Source: Caldicellulosiruptor kronotskyensis 2002 (GTDB lineage: Bacteria; Bacillota; Thermoanaerobacteria; Caldicellulosiruptorales; Caldicellulosiruptoraceae). From it: a stretch of 64,000 nucleotides of DNA. Under the pieces are notes generated by a model. That model had not been told where the DNA came from, did not search any database, and worked only from the letters and a program-made list of their open reading frames with translations. The DNA is taken from contig NC_014720.1 in NCBI RefSeq assembly GCF_000166775.1, forward strand, positions 955,501 through 1,019,500, written 5' to 3'. The position numbers were made by a program, and so were the translations under genes. Shown one piece after another: positions 28,370 through 37,649 of this stretch (the first letter of the stretch is position 1; each line of letters starts with the position of its first letter).

Positions 28370-28938
28370 GATTTAATTTAGAAATAAAAAGCATTACAAA
28401 ATTAAAGGGTTTAACCCTAGTTGAGTTAATAATAGCTGTTGTAATTGCAGCAATCATACTTGGTGCAATTTATTCCTTTTTTATTCAGAACTTTAAAGTT
28501 GCACAGGAGAACATTAATATAGCAAGGATTGAAGGTGAAGCGAAAAGATTGAATGATCAGGTAAAACAATGGCTGTCAATGTCTGACCAGTCTACTATTA
28601 AGAATATGGTTGTTGGTACAACTAAACAAGTAATAATGGATGTGTATCAAAATGATTTGCCAGCACTAACTGCACGACCTGATTTTAGAATTAAGCTTAT
28701 ATATGATTCAAATTCAAGGAGCATTAGCATTGAAAAGATTTATTTGACATCCTCAAGTGGTTCTTCGGTTCCGTCACCTGCAGCGTTCATCTTCTTAAAT
28801 GGTCTTGTAGAAAGATTTGATTGTGTCTATATTTCAGATTTGAAGATAGTAATAGAATATGAGGTTGTAATAAATAAACGTGGAGCTAACCGAATAACCA
28901 GAGTGTACAAAGTTGAACATGTTTTTAGGAATTTTTAG
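28366..28938 (+). CDS. Type IV minor prepilin, PilW-like
   Basis: 190 residues. Leader ends KLKG, mature LTLVELIIAVVIAAIILGAIYSFF, Glu+5 present; Leu replaces the usual Phe at +1. Its ATG overlaps the preceding stop. The C-terminal part (FRIKLIYDSNSRSISIEKIYL) is beta-rich, like PilW/GspJ minor pilins. Confidence 0.85.
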   Translation: MRFNLEIKSITKLKGLTLVELIIAVVIAAIILGAIYSFFIQNFKVAQENINIARIEGEAKRLNDQVKQWLSMSDQSTIKNMVVGTTKQVIMDVYQNDLPALTARPDFRIKLIYDSNSRSISIEKIYLTSSSGSSVPSPAAFIFLNGLVERFDCVYISDLKIVIEYEVVINKRGANRITRVYKVEHVFRNF

Positions 28939-28988
28939 TCAAAAAATGCTTATAATGTATTTTATATGAATCGTAGAGGTGATTTATA

Positions 28989-29951
28989 GTGAGCGAAAAA
29001 GTTGTTGTTGAGATTGGAAAAAACTACATTAGAGTGGTTGAGGGGAAATATCACAATGAGACAATTGAAATTGATAGATTTTTTGAAAAAAATCTTGACG
29101 ATAATATAATTAGAGAAGATATTAAAGTTGATGATGTACTTTTGCAGATAGAGTTAAGAAGCTTTTTTAATCAAAATAAGGTTGGTAAGAAAAATGTGAA
29201 TATAATATTTTCAGGGATTTCTAACATTTTGATAAGAGAACTGGAGATGCCTTATGTTACCGATGACAAAGTCTACAATATGATACGCCATGAGGCAAGA
29301 CAATATTTCCCAATTAACATAGATAATTATGTACTTGATTATAAGCAATTAAGAATATTTGATGAAGGAAAAATTAAAAAGCAAAAGGTACTAATTGTTG
29401 GTGTACATAGATTCTTAATCGAAGGAGTAATAAATGCTTTTAGAAATTCAGGAATAAAAATATCTAAGATTGATATTGAACCAAATTCTATTGTCAAATT
29501 ATTCAAAATTGAAAGAAAGTTGAATAAACAAACAGATGATAATTCATATTTAATAGCAAATATCACCCGAAATGGGGTTTCTACATCAGTTGTTGCAAAT
29601 AACGAGCTCTGTGCCACAAAACTTTTTCCGCTTGTTCAGCTCGAAGAGATGTTTAAGGAAAATTCAGATCAATCTTATGATTATGAATTTAGCTATATTG
29701 AGGATCTTATTTCTGAAAGTATAATCAAGTTTTATGACTTTGTACGAACGAGAGAAGAACCGATAACGAATATTAAAAAAGTATATCTAACAGGAGAGGT
29801 ATGTCAACATATTGATATCAGTGATATTTTAAAAAAGAGAATTAATATGGATGTAGAACTTGTAAGTGGGTTTAAGTCTATCAAGAAAATTGGAACACAA
29901 GAAAAAAGTGTAATGTTTAGTTATGTAACAGTTTTCAGCGGGTTAATCTAA
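28989..29951 (+). CDS. pilM: Type IV pilus assembly protein PilM
   Basis: 320 residues, GTG start after GAGGTGA. Actin-like ATPase fold: VVVEIGKNYIRVVEG at the start, RHEARQYFPINIDNYVLDYK and VLIVGVHRFLIEG. PilM is cytosolic and binds the N-terminus of PilN. The pilMNO order is intact. Confidence 0.88.
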   Translation: MSEKVVVEIGKNYIRVVEGKYHNETIEIDRFFEKNLDDNIIREDIKVDDVLLQIELRSFFNQNKVGKKNVNIIFSGISNILIRELEMPYVTDDKVYNMIRHEARQYFPINIDNYVLDYKQLRIFDEGKIKKQKVLIVGVHRFLIEGVINAFRNSGIKISKIDIEPNSIVKLFKIERKLNKQTDDNSYLIANITRNGVSTSVVANNELCATKLFPLVQLEEMFKENSDQSYDYEFSYIEDLISESIIKFYDFVRTREEPITNIKKVYLTGEVCQHIDISDILKKRINMDVELVSGFKSIKKIGTQEKSVMFSYVTVFSGLI

Positions 29952-29996
29952 AAGATATAAGGTATGTACATTATATGGTAAAGGAGGCAAGAAGTA

Positions 29997-30530
29997 GTGC
30001 CAGTTTTAAAAGATATAAATTTATTAGAGGCATATAGTAAGCAATATAAAGTAGACAAAGAAAAAGTAAGCGGTGGATTGGTAATTACTTTATTATCGGT
30101 AATTGGGGTATGTGTTTTAATATCAGTATTTATCTTTATTCAGATAATTTCGTATTCTATGAAGATCAGCAGCACTATAACCGAGATTAACTCTAAAAAA
30201 ATAATTGTAAACAAGATACAAAAAGATTTAAGGATAAAAGAGGCATATGATATGAAAATTGGGTTTATTAATCAAAAGAAGAATGAAAACCTTAAATTAA
30301 AGGAATTACTTACAACTCTTGAAAAGTTAACCCCAATAGATCTGACATTTGAGATGCTGCAGATAGAAAATAACAAACTTAATTGCAGAGTAGCAAGCAA
30401 GAATGTTGAGAGTGTGGTTCAGTTTGTTTACAGCCTATCTAATGATCCACACTTTGCAAATGTAGTATTTAATGGTGCAAATGATGTAGAAGGTATCAAA
30501 AAAGCTGATGTGAGTGCTGATATAAGATAA
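29997..30530 (+). CDS. pilN: Type IV pilus assembly protein PilN
   Basis: 177 residues, GTG start after AAGGAGG. The N-terminal DINLLEAYSKQYK is the PilM-binding motif (normally INLLP), followed by one membrane span and a coiled coil, then a ferredoxin-like PilN fold. Part of the inner alignment complex. Confidence 0.85.
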   Translation: MPVLKDINLLEAYSKQYKVDKEKVSGGLVITLLSVIGVCVLISVFIFIQIISYSMKISSTITEINSKKIIVNKIQKDLRIKEAYDMKIGFINQKKNENLKLKELLTTLEKLTPIDLTFEMLQIENNKLNCRVASKNVESVVQFVYSLSNDPHFANVVFNGANDVEGIKKADVSADIR

Positions 30531-30581
30531 GAAGTTTTAAGAATTTTAAGATCAATTTAATGAAGGTGGTGAAAGGTAGCA

Positions 30582-31226
30582 ATGAGTTATAAATTGAGCA
30601 GTAGAGAAAAAAATTTACTGATTATTGGGTTAATAGTGATAATTGGATTTGTTTTTTATTCATTTGTATATAGTAACTTGTCTCAAAGATTAGAGAATTT
30701 AAAAACACAGTATGAAACCCTTACTGCAGAGCTTTCAAGGTTGAATATGATAATAAACAATTATAACGCACACAAGGGAGAAATAGAAAATGCAAAAAAG
30801 GAGTATGCTAAATTAAAAGATATTATTCCGCCAAATCAGAATGCTTTGTTTTGTGTTGTAGATTTAAAAAGACTATTAGAAACAGTGAAGATTAGTACTT
30901 CTTCATATATGTTTGAGCCTTCACAGAAAATTGAGCTTGGAAATACAAAAAATATGGGTGACCAGTTTTATCCATATTATTTGTCATCACGGCAAACATG
31001 GAATTGTGAATATGAAAATATACACTCAATTCTTGATAAACAACCGAATTTTGCGCCTTTATTTACCATTGATTCTCTGAACATGACAAAGGCAGAAAAC
31101 AAGTTAATGGTAAATGCAGTGATAAAATTTTATGGATTTAACGACCCGCAAAGTCCAGCGCGTGAGTTTGTTTTGAATAAGACAATTAAGAAAAGTCCAA
31201 GTGGAAAAAATAATTTATTTAAATAA
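30582..31226 (+). CDS. pilO: Type IV pilus assembly protein PilO
   Basis: 214 residues. Short cytosolic N-terminus, one membrane span (LLIIGLIVIIGFVFYSFVY), a coiled coil (~30-75) and a C-terminal ferredoxin-like domain. It pairs with PilN. AAGGTGGTGAAAGG lies upstream. Confidence 0.83.
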   Translation: MSYKLSSREKNLLIIGLIVIIGFVFYSFVYSNLSQRLENLKTQYETLTAELSRLNMIINNYNAHKGEIENAKKEYAKLKDIIPPNQNALFCVVDLKRLLETVKISTSSYMFEPSQKIELGNTKNMGDQFYPYYLSSRQTWNCEYENIHSILDKQPNFAPLFTIDSLNMTKAENKLMVNAVIKFYGFNDPQSPAREFVLNKTIKKSPSGKNNLFK

Positions 31227-31237
31227 GGTGAGTTAAC

Positions 31238-32086
31238 ATGAAGCTAAAGGGTTTTTCGTTAATAGAGGCTATAGTTGCTGTTGCTATATTTGCTATAATA
31301 TTGGTTCCAATTGGAATTGCATTTAACCAGTCGATAAGGGTAACCTCAAAGTCAAAAGAGAACATGGATATTGCTCAGGTTTTGAACAAAGCAATGGAAA
31401 AAATGTATGCTGAAATGGCAAATGATGTTAGTCATTTTACAGATACAGTATATTTTTTGCCAGATTATAGTGGCAATGAACTGCAATATGGCAATGATAG
31501 ATATAGAGTAAAGTATACAGTTAAAAGGATAGAAAGTGATTTCGACTTAATTCTGACAGCTGACTCTTCAAATACAGTATCAGTATATCAAAAAGTTTAT
31601 GATGCAACATATGGTGGTGTTAGATATGACCATAGGTTTTCTATTCCATCAAGTTTAAACGGAATAGTGAATATTGAAGTTTATAAAGAAATAAGCGGAG
31701 CGAACCGGGCAGAGTACAAATTCAATAATATACCATTAATAATTGAAAGACCCAAATTTAAGATATATTTTATTGACAACTCATCTGCGGTTAATTGTAA
31801 TATTAATGGCGTATTTGAGATGAGTGGAGGTGTTCTTACATCAAATTATACCACTCAAAGTTTAGAAGTATGGTCTAAGAGCTTTTCAGTAAGTTCTGCG
31901 GCATCTCCTCTACCAAGTCCGACAGCAAGTTCTGCTATTAATTTTACAACGCAGAGGACCACTGTAAGATTTATTTCGTACAATGATTCAAAGTTTTATC
32001 ATCAGCTTTTTGAAGTAACAATGGAGATTTGGGACGAAAAAAGGAATAGAAAAGTGAGAGATTATAAATTTATGGTGAGGGGGTAA
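31238..32086 (+). CDS. Type IV minor prepilin, PilV-like
   Basis: 282 residues, AAGGTGAG upstream. Leader MKLKG, mature FSLIEAIVAVAIFAIILVPIG with Glu+5. The large C-terminal domain (~230 residues) is longer than most minor pilins. It is the last pilin before the tapirin genes, 6 bp away, so they share a transcript and it may anchor or display the tapirin. Confidence 0.85.
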   Translation: MKLKGFSLIEAIVAVAIFAIILVPIGIAFNQSIRVTSKSKENMDIAQVLNKAMEKMYAEMANDVSHFTDTVYFLPDYSGNELQYGNDRYRVKYTVKRIESDFDLILTADSSNTVSVYQKVYDATYGGVRYDHRFSIPSSLNGIVNIEVYKEISGANRAEYKFNNIPLIIERPKFKIYFIDNSSAVNCNINGVFEMSGGVLTSNYTTQSLEVWSKSFSVSSAASPLPSPTASSAINFTTQRTTVRFISYNDSKFYHQLFEVTMEIWDEKRNRKVRDYKFMVRG

Positions 32087-32092
32087 AAGGAG

Positions 32093-34021
32093 ATGCCACA
32101 AAAATTTATCGGGTTAAAAGAAAGATTATTTGTTAAAAAGGTTAACGGGTCTGTTTTGATTGTTGTAATAATAGTGATTGCTATTTTGAGCACGGTATTA
32201 CTGGGGACGATGTCGGCTGTGTTAGCATCGCTGAACCAGAGCACATCTATATATCAGAAATCTGCAACAGGTTATGGAGCTGAAAGTGCGGCAGAGGAGT
32301 TTTTATATTATTTTAATCAATTATTGGAGGCTGCAAAGGATATAGCATATGATTATTATTACAAAGCGGATGGGACACTGGAAAATACAAGTCCTGGTAG
32401 AGTAAGATTGTTATTGGGGGACGAGAGTTACGAACCGGGGAAGATATTAGATGATTTGCGACACGGGAGGATAACTCAAGATGTAGCAAAGGACAAGGTG
32501 TATAAAGGTATGGAAGCGATAATAAAGGATGAGGTAAGTCGGTTTATGAATGACGTGGGTAGTGATGCTTCCATAAAGGTTGAATTTCTGTCGCTGCCGG
32601 AGTTTAAGAAGTTATCTGACTTAGTAGAGTTGTATATAAAGCCACATTATGAGAGCCTGACTGGGTATGAACTTGATGATATTACAGTTAATGCATGGTC
32701 AGGTACGACAAGTGGGTCTCTTCCTGATGGATATACAATTTACATTGATGTATCTAAAAAGAGAGCAGGAACTTCGTCAGATAAAGAGATAAAGAGAACA
32801 TTACGATTAGATGTTGGAATAGCTGGTAACAGTGGAGGTTCAGTGAACTTAATTTTGAATCCATCACCAACGTCTGTTCCTTCATCACCGCTTGATTATG
32901 CAATATTTTCAAAGGGTGCTCTTAATACTAACAAAAACCTTACTGTCGAAAATGGAAGTGTGTATTCAGGTGGTGACCTAACGATTGACGGTGGTGCGGT
33001 GTTTAATATTGACAATTTGATATCAAAAGGTGAGATGGTGATAAATCAAGATAGTGACTCGCGATGTCGTGACAACAATATAGTTGTAAGAAACATAATT
33101 TATGTAGAAAAAAGTTTGAAAGCAAATAGGATATCCCCACGCTCAACTAATATTGATGCAAAAACAATTTATGTTGGTCAGGAAATGCAATTATATGGGG
33201 CCGGTAGCTATAAGTTTGTACAATTGTTTTCCGATAGCAATGTAAAGCTAGCTGGACCGGGTGTGAACATGGAAGTTTCAACTTTAGCAAGTATAAGAGG
33301 GACACTTGAGGTTATTGATGGAGCAACAGTAACGTTGAAAAGCAACAGTGCGGTTTACTGCAATTCATTGGTAGTACGCAATGGTTCTCGTTTGATTCTT
33401 GAAAATGGAGCAAAATTATATTTAGCAACAACTCCCGATGCATCCACGATAATATCCATACAAAATAATGGTGGGACAATTTCGTATTCTTCTTCTTTTT
33501 CATATCCCTCTCCACCAGCTGAAATTGACGAGATAAGAAATCGGGATTATACCAGTGGATTGCTAACAACACCATTGCCAGCTGATAGTGTAGGTAGTAA
33601 CCAACTTGGCAGTACTGCAGATACATCTCAGACGCCTCCGCAGATAGTAATATATGGTGAGTCCTATATTAATGATAATGAAGCAAGAATAGAGATATCA
33701 GCCAGATTGGGATCACCAATTGTTGATTTCTCAACACTCCAGTTGCATTTAATTTCAAGAGGAAACATTACATTTGTGGGTGGTGGCTTAACCATTATGA
33801 ATGGTTCAATTATCTCTCTTGGTAGTACTTTTAACATTAACGCTACGGGAAATCCATATGCAGGACTAACGTTGAAGTATCAAATGCCAAGTCCACCCAT
33901 TCAGCAAGACATTGAGAGTAATACAGGTATTCAACCATCTCAAGCAATATTCACACAAAATGATGCTATCGAAAGAAAAACTTTATATGACATTTTAAGA
34001 CGAAACATGGTTACAAGGTAG
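32093..34021 (+). CDS. Tapirin-like cellulose adhesin 1 (PilX-like N-terminus, beta-helix C-terminus)
   Basis: 642 residues, ATG with GAGGGGG 8 nt upstream. The N-terminus has a PilX-like hydrophobic anchor (SVLIVVIIVIAILSTVLLG) with no prepilin Gly-Phe-Glu site. Residues ~250-640 are short repeating strands (NLTVENGSVYSGGDLTIDG; IDNLISKGEMVINQ) typical of a right-handed beta-helix. Tapirins are cellulose-binding proteins peculiar to Caldicellulosiruptor, coded between the pilus operon and celA, with a beta-helix C-terminal domain; location, size and fold all fit. Assignment is from memory of that context, not a search. Confidence 0.82.
   Translation: MPQKFIGLKERLFVKKVNGSVLIVVIIVIAILSTVLLGTMSAVLASLNQSTSIYQKSATGYGAESAAEEFLYYFNQLLEAAKDIAYDYYYKADGTLENTSPGRVRLLLGDESYEPGKILDDLRHGRITQDVAKDKVYKGMEAIIKDEVSRFMNDVGSDASIKVEFLSLPEFKKLSDLVELYIKPHYESLTGYELDDITVNAWSGTTSGSLPDGYTIYIDVSKKRAGTSSDKEIKRTLRLDVGIAGNSGGSVNLILNPSPTSVPSSPLDYAIFSKGALNTNKNLTVENGSVYSGGDLTIDGGAVFNIDNLISKGEMVINQDSDSRCRDNNIVVRNIIYVEKSLKANRISPRSTNIDAKTIYVGQEMQLYGAGSYKFVQLFSDSNVKLAGPGVNMEVSTLASIRGTLEVIDGATVTLKSNSAVYCNSLVVRNGSRLILENGAKLYLATTPDASTIISIQNNGGTISYSSSFSYPSPPAEIDEIRNRDYTSGLLTTPLPADSVGSNQLGSTADTSQTPPQIVIYGESYINDNEARIEISARLGSPIVDFSTLQLHLISRGNITFVGGGLTIMNGSIISLGSTFNINATGNPYAGLTLKYQMPSPPIQQDIESNTGIQPSQAIFTQNDAIERKTLYDILRRNMVTR
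32160..32553 (+). repeat. 394-bp perfect direct repeat, copy 1 (tapirin N-terminal module)
   Basis: Base-for-base identical to 34521-34914 as far as I read it, offset 2361 bp. It codes the membrane anchor and the following helical region. Sequence diverges quickly on both sides. Confidence 0.93.
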
Positions 34022-34206
34022 TATGTAGAAAATAATAAATTTGATTATATCAATAAAAATACTTAAAAAGATGGATGTGGAAGCAATTATCAGTTTTAAT
34101 ATAAATTAGTTATCACCATAATACGAAAGTTTAATAATATGTCTGAAAAACATCAAGTTTTGTAAGTTAATAAAGTCTAAGAAAGTGAAATTAATAAAAA
34201 AGCTGT

Positions 34207-34309
34207 GGCATATATCGAAAGGGCAAACCTGTCGAAAGGCAGGGGCGCAAAGCCATGGGCCTGTCGGAAGAAAATCTTCCTATGGTTGCCAGGCTGCCGA
34301 AGATATGCC
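34207..34309 (+). ncRNA. Class I c-di-GMP (GEMM-I) riboswitch aptamer, tapirin 2 leader
   Basis: Conserved GEMM-I blocks are all present: AAAGGGCAAACC, a GAAA tetraloop (CTGTCGAAAGGCAG), GGGGCGCAAAGCCATGGGCCT, a variable P3 hairpin (GGAAG...CTTCC), and TATGGTTGCCAGGCTGCCG. P1 pairs GGCATAT 34207-34213 with ATATGCC 34303-34309. It lies between the two tapirin genes and is followed by a terminator. Nearly the same core occurs at 40845-40944 before celA. Confidence 0.95.
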
Positions 34310-34343
34310 GAGTGATTATTTGTGAATATAATCCTTGGCTAAT

Positions 34344-34373
34344 GGCATCTGGCAACCGTCAGATGCCTTTTTT
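34344..34373 (+). terminator. Riboswitch terminator before tapirin 2
   Basis: GGCATCTG (34344-34351), 8-nt loop, CAGATGCC (34360-34367), then TTTTTT. The strand 34344-34357 can instead pair with aptamer bases 34284-34298 (14 bp, one bulge), forming an antiterminator. This makes c-di-GMP binding favour termination. Confidence 0.9.
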
Positions 34374-34450
34374 ATATCCATTGTTATTTGGAGTTTTAAA
34401 GGGTTAATGAGTTATTAATGAAAAATAAAAGCACAAAGGGAGTGAATAGT

Positions 34451-36400
34451 ATGATTATAATAAATAGAATTACTTTTAATCCAAAAATACTAAAAACTAA
34501 TATAAGAGGAAGCACCTTAATTGTTGTAATAATAGTGATTGCTATTTTGAGCACGGTATTACTGGGGACGATGTCGGCTGTGTTAGCATCGCTGAACCAG
34601 AGCACATCTATATATCAGAAATCTGCAACAGGTTATGGAGCTGAAAGTGCGGCAGAGGAGTTTTTATATTATTTTAATCAATTATTGGAGGCTGCAAAGG
34701 ATATAGCATATGATTATTATTACAAAGCGGATGGGACACTGGAAAATACAAGTCCTGGTAGAGTAAGATTGTTATTGGGGGACGAGAGTTACGAACCGGG
34801 GAAGATATTAGATGATTTGCGACACGGGAGGATAACTCAAGATGTAGCAAAGGACAAGGTGTATAAAGGTATGGAAGCGATAATAAAGGATGAGGTAAGT
34901 CGGTTTATGAATGATGTGGGCAGTGATGCTTCTGTAAAGGTAGAATCTTTACCGTTGAAGGAGTTTAAGAAGTTATCTGACTTGGTACAATTATGGATAA
35001 AACCCCATTATGAGGGTTTGACTGGATATAAATTTGATGGTATTACAGTTAATGCATGGTCAGGTGTGACAAGAAGTTCTCTACCTGACGGTTATACCAT
35101 TTACATTGATGTTTCTAAAACAAGAGCTGTAACTTCGTCAGATAAAGAAGTAAAAAGAACATTGCGATTAGACTTTAAAATACTTTCAAGTAGCCCTAAT
35201 AGTCTGGAAAGTGTTATATCGATCGGGACTATAACTCTTGCGTCTTCAATATTTAACTTATTCGACTATGCACTATATACTAATGGGAACTTTGTGGCAA
35301 ATGTCAACTTTACCATAATAGGTGGGAATGTGCATACAGGTGGTGATTTACAATCACATGGTGGTCTGCAAACTGACATTAATAATTTAGTGGTAATGGG
35401 TGAGTTATCACTGGGTGTGAACGGTAATCCACAAGTTCGCGAAGACAATGTAAAAGTGAACAATGTAACTTATATTAGGTCAAATTTGAGAAGAACAGGT
35501 GTTGGAGATAGAAATATTAGCTTGCAGATGGGTAAAACGTACGTGGGGGGAAATGCGGAATTATATGGTAGAGGTAGATATGAGTTCGATGAGTTATACT
35601 GCGATGGGGATGTCATAGTTAAAGGTAGTATAGCAAATGCGGTAGATGTTGTAATAAAGAAAATAGGAGTAATCAGAGGTGTGCTAAGAATACAGGATCA
35701 GGGGACAGTTACAATAAAATCTGGTGCGGTAGTATATTGCGATTCGATTCAGTTTTTGAACAATCCAACTACGTTAGTAATAGAAAATGGCGCAACCGTT
35801 GTGACGAGGATGCCGCCTGACTACAGTCGGATTGTTAATTCAGGTGGAATTATAAATGTAGCACCTTTTATTCCATATCCACCTTTACCTCAAATAATAA
35901 GTGATATAAGAAATTTTAATTTTCCTAATAGTACAAGTATACCATCGATAACACCCCATGACTCAGTTCCACCAGCATCAATTGACAGTGCTGCAGATAT
36001 TTCAAAGTCACCTCCGCAGGTTGTAGTTATTGGAGAAAATTGTGATGCTGGTGAAATTGAAGTTGAGATTAAAAACAGGTTAGCAAGCATTGGCGTTTCA
36101 CCAGTTCCAAGTCCACTACAATTGCATGTTTTTGCAAGAAACAACATTACTATTTCAGTGGGAACGAGAATATTAAATGGTCAATTGATTGCGTTAGGTA
36201 ATACTCTTAATATAAATAGTTCGGGCGGGAGTCCATTTGATGGTGTTATATTAATATATGGCTCACCGAGTTCACTCATTCAGAATCAGATAACAAATAG
36301 TACTGGATATGTTCCACCTGTAACGATGTCCAGTCGAAGAGATACAATTCAAAGCGGTACTCTGTATAGGGTAGTAAGAAGAAGTATTGTTGTTAAATAA
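34451..36400 (+). CDS. Tapirin-like cellulose adhesin 2 (c-di-GMP riboswitch controlled)
   Basis: 649 residues from ATG 34451, chosen for AAAGGGAG 8 nt upstream; ATG 34418 lacks a good site. Same plan as tapirin 1: PilX-like anchor, an identical ~130-residue module, a similar middle, then a beta-helix that is clearly diverged (~270-649). It is separated from tapirin 1 by its own riboswitch and terminator, so its expression can be set apart from the pilus operon. The two adhesins probably differ in substrate surface. Confidence 0.82.
   Translation: MIIINRITFNPKILKTNIRGSTLIVVIIVIAILSTVLLGTMSAVLASLNQSTSIYQKSATGYGAESAAEEFLYYFNQLLEAAKDIAYDYYYKADGTLENTSPGRVRLLLGDESYEPGKILDDLRHGRITQDVAKDKVYKGMEAIIKDEVSRFMNDVGSDASVKVESLPLKEFKKLSDLVQLWIKPHYEGLTGYKFDGITVNAWSGVTRSSLPDGYTIYIDVSKTRAVTSSDKEVKRTLRLDFKILSSSPNSLESVISIGTITLASSIFNLFDYALYTNGNFVANVNFTIIGGNVHTGGDLQSHGGLQTDINNLVVMGELSLGVNGNPQVREDNVKVNNVTYIRSNLRRTGVGDRNISLQMGKTYVGGNAELYGRGRYEFDELYCDGDVIVKGSIANAVDVVIKKIGVIRGVLRIQDQGTVTIKSGAVVYCDSIQFLNNPTTLVIENGATVVTRMPPDYSRIVNSGGIINVAPFIPYPPLPQIISDIRNFNFPNSTSIPSITPHDSVPPASIDSAADISKSPPQVVVIGENCDAGEIEVEIKNRLASIGVSPVPSPLQLHVFARNNITISVGTRILNGQLIALGNTLNINSSGGSPFDGVILIYGSPSSLIQNQITNSTGYVPPVTMSSRRDTIQSGTLYRVVRRSIVVK
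34521..34914 (+). repeat. 394-bp perfect direct repeat, copy 2
   Basis: Copy of 32160-32553 within tapirin 2. Perfect identity at the DNA level, including silent sites, indicates recent duplication or gene conversion. Confidence 0.93.
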
Positions 36401-37578
36401 TATAAAAAAATTAATAAAAAATATATCATTATTTTTTAGGATTATCTAAAATCAAAAATTTACTGTATCCAATACAGGTTGTTTTAGTTTATTTACATGA
36501 TAATCCCATCTTTGTTAAGATACATTTCGAGTGTATTTAATTAGTTATTAACTAAGGATTTACCACTTGTATTAATTCATATAAAATTACACTTGCCCCC
36601 TACCTGATTAATACAACTTTTTATAATACCACTTTTTATTTCATTTTAGTGTTTAAATTTTATATCTTTGTGGTATAATTATTATAAGTTATGAACACAG
36701 TATTTTTTGCATACTTAATTTTGTTTGTAACAACTAAGTATGTCCTTTATCTTGAGTCTCATGATACTGTAGCAAAATTTTAATAGAATTTAGTAGAGTA
36801 CATATAGTTAGTCATATAACACAATGTGAAAAAAGTTTTGAAAATTTTGTTTAAATAATCTAAACTAGAAAGTAATGAAATATTGAGCTATTCAGACAAG
36901 GATTTGACTATTGGGTTGTTAGTGGGAAATTTTTTTGGTATAATTATTGATTCTATAGTTTGCTTGATAAGAAGATAGTAATACAAGAAAGTTGATTATT
37001 ATCTTTACTCATTGAAGTTTCAGTGAATTGAAAAACTTTAATTGGTACTGAATTCAAACTGTTCCCGAATTATGCCATAAAAACTTTATTTTTGAAACAT
37101 TAAAGTTCACCTATTTCTCTTATTTGATAACTGCGAAAGTAAATAATATTTTGACTTATAAGCTTTGCTTATACAGCTGTTCGAGATTAGGTCATTCATA
37201 ATATGTGAATAACTGTTATTAAAATACATCATGCGAAAATTACAAAATATGGCTAAAATAAACTAAGTATAGTACTTATTATGCAAAGGAAATGCAAAGG
37301 ATAGGTTCTTATGAGAATTCTTAACGATGAGCAGAGCATGTGTAGAAAGTTTCGAAAAAGATTATAGAATTAGGCAAAGAATGCTAGAAAATTACTTATG
37401 TAACCAATTAAGGAAGAAGAACTGCTAAATTAATATTTTTAAAGACCTTGCAAAGTTTTTTGTAAGAGAGCTTTTTGGTTTGTTTTTTGTTTAATTATAA
37501 ACATTCTTGTGAAGAGTTTACATTTTAACTGCCTATAAGGAGAAGGGGAATTTTTTTAAAAAATCTTAAAAGAGTGTG
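36401..37578. other. 1.2-kb AT-rich intergenic region, no gene recognised
   Basis: No ORF has both a ribosome binding site and family pattern; the longest readable piece is a 33-codon ORF at 37327 with no ribosome binding site. I see no structured RNA with confidence. Stretches could be decayed genes, but no parent was identified. Confidence 0.5.
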
Positions 37579-37602
37579 AAAACGCTCATTTTGAGTGTTT
37601 TT
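37579..37602 (+). terminator. Hairpin with U-tract upstream of the NHL gene
   Basis: AAAACGCTCA (37579-37588) pairs with TGAGTGTTTT (37592-37601), a short loop and T-run. A related hairpin, AACGCTCA-TGAGCGTT, lies near 39326-39344. Confidence 0.55.
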
Positions 37603-37649
37603 GCAACTGGCTAAATTATATTATATGTGAGGGAGGAGGTATATATAAC

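Noticed and set aside
37327-37428. 33-codon ORF starting ATGAGCAGAGCA
   Set aside because: No upstream ribosome binding site and no recognised family; left within the blank region.
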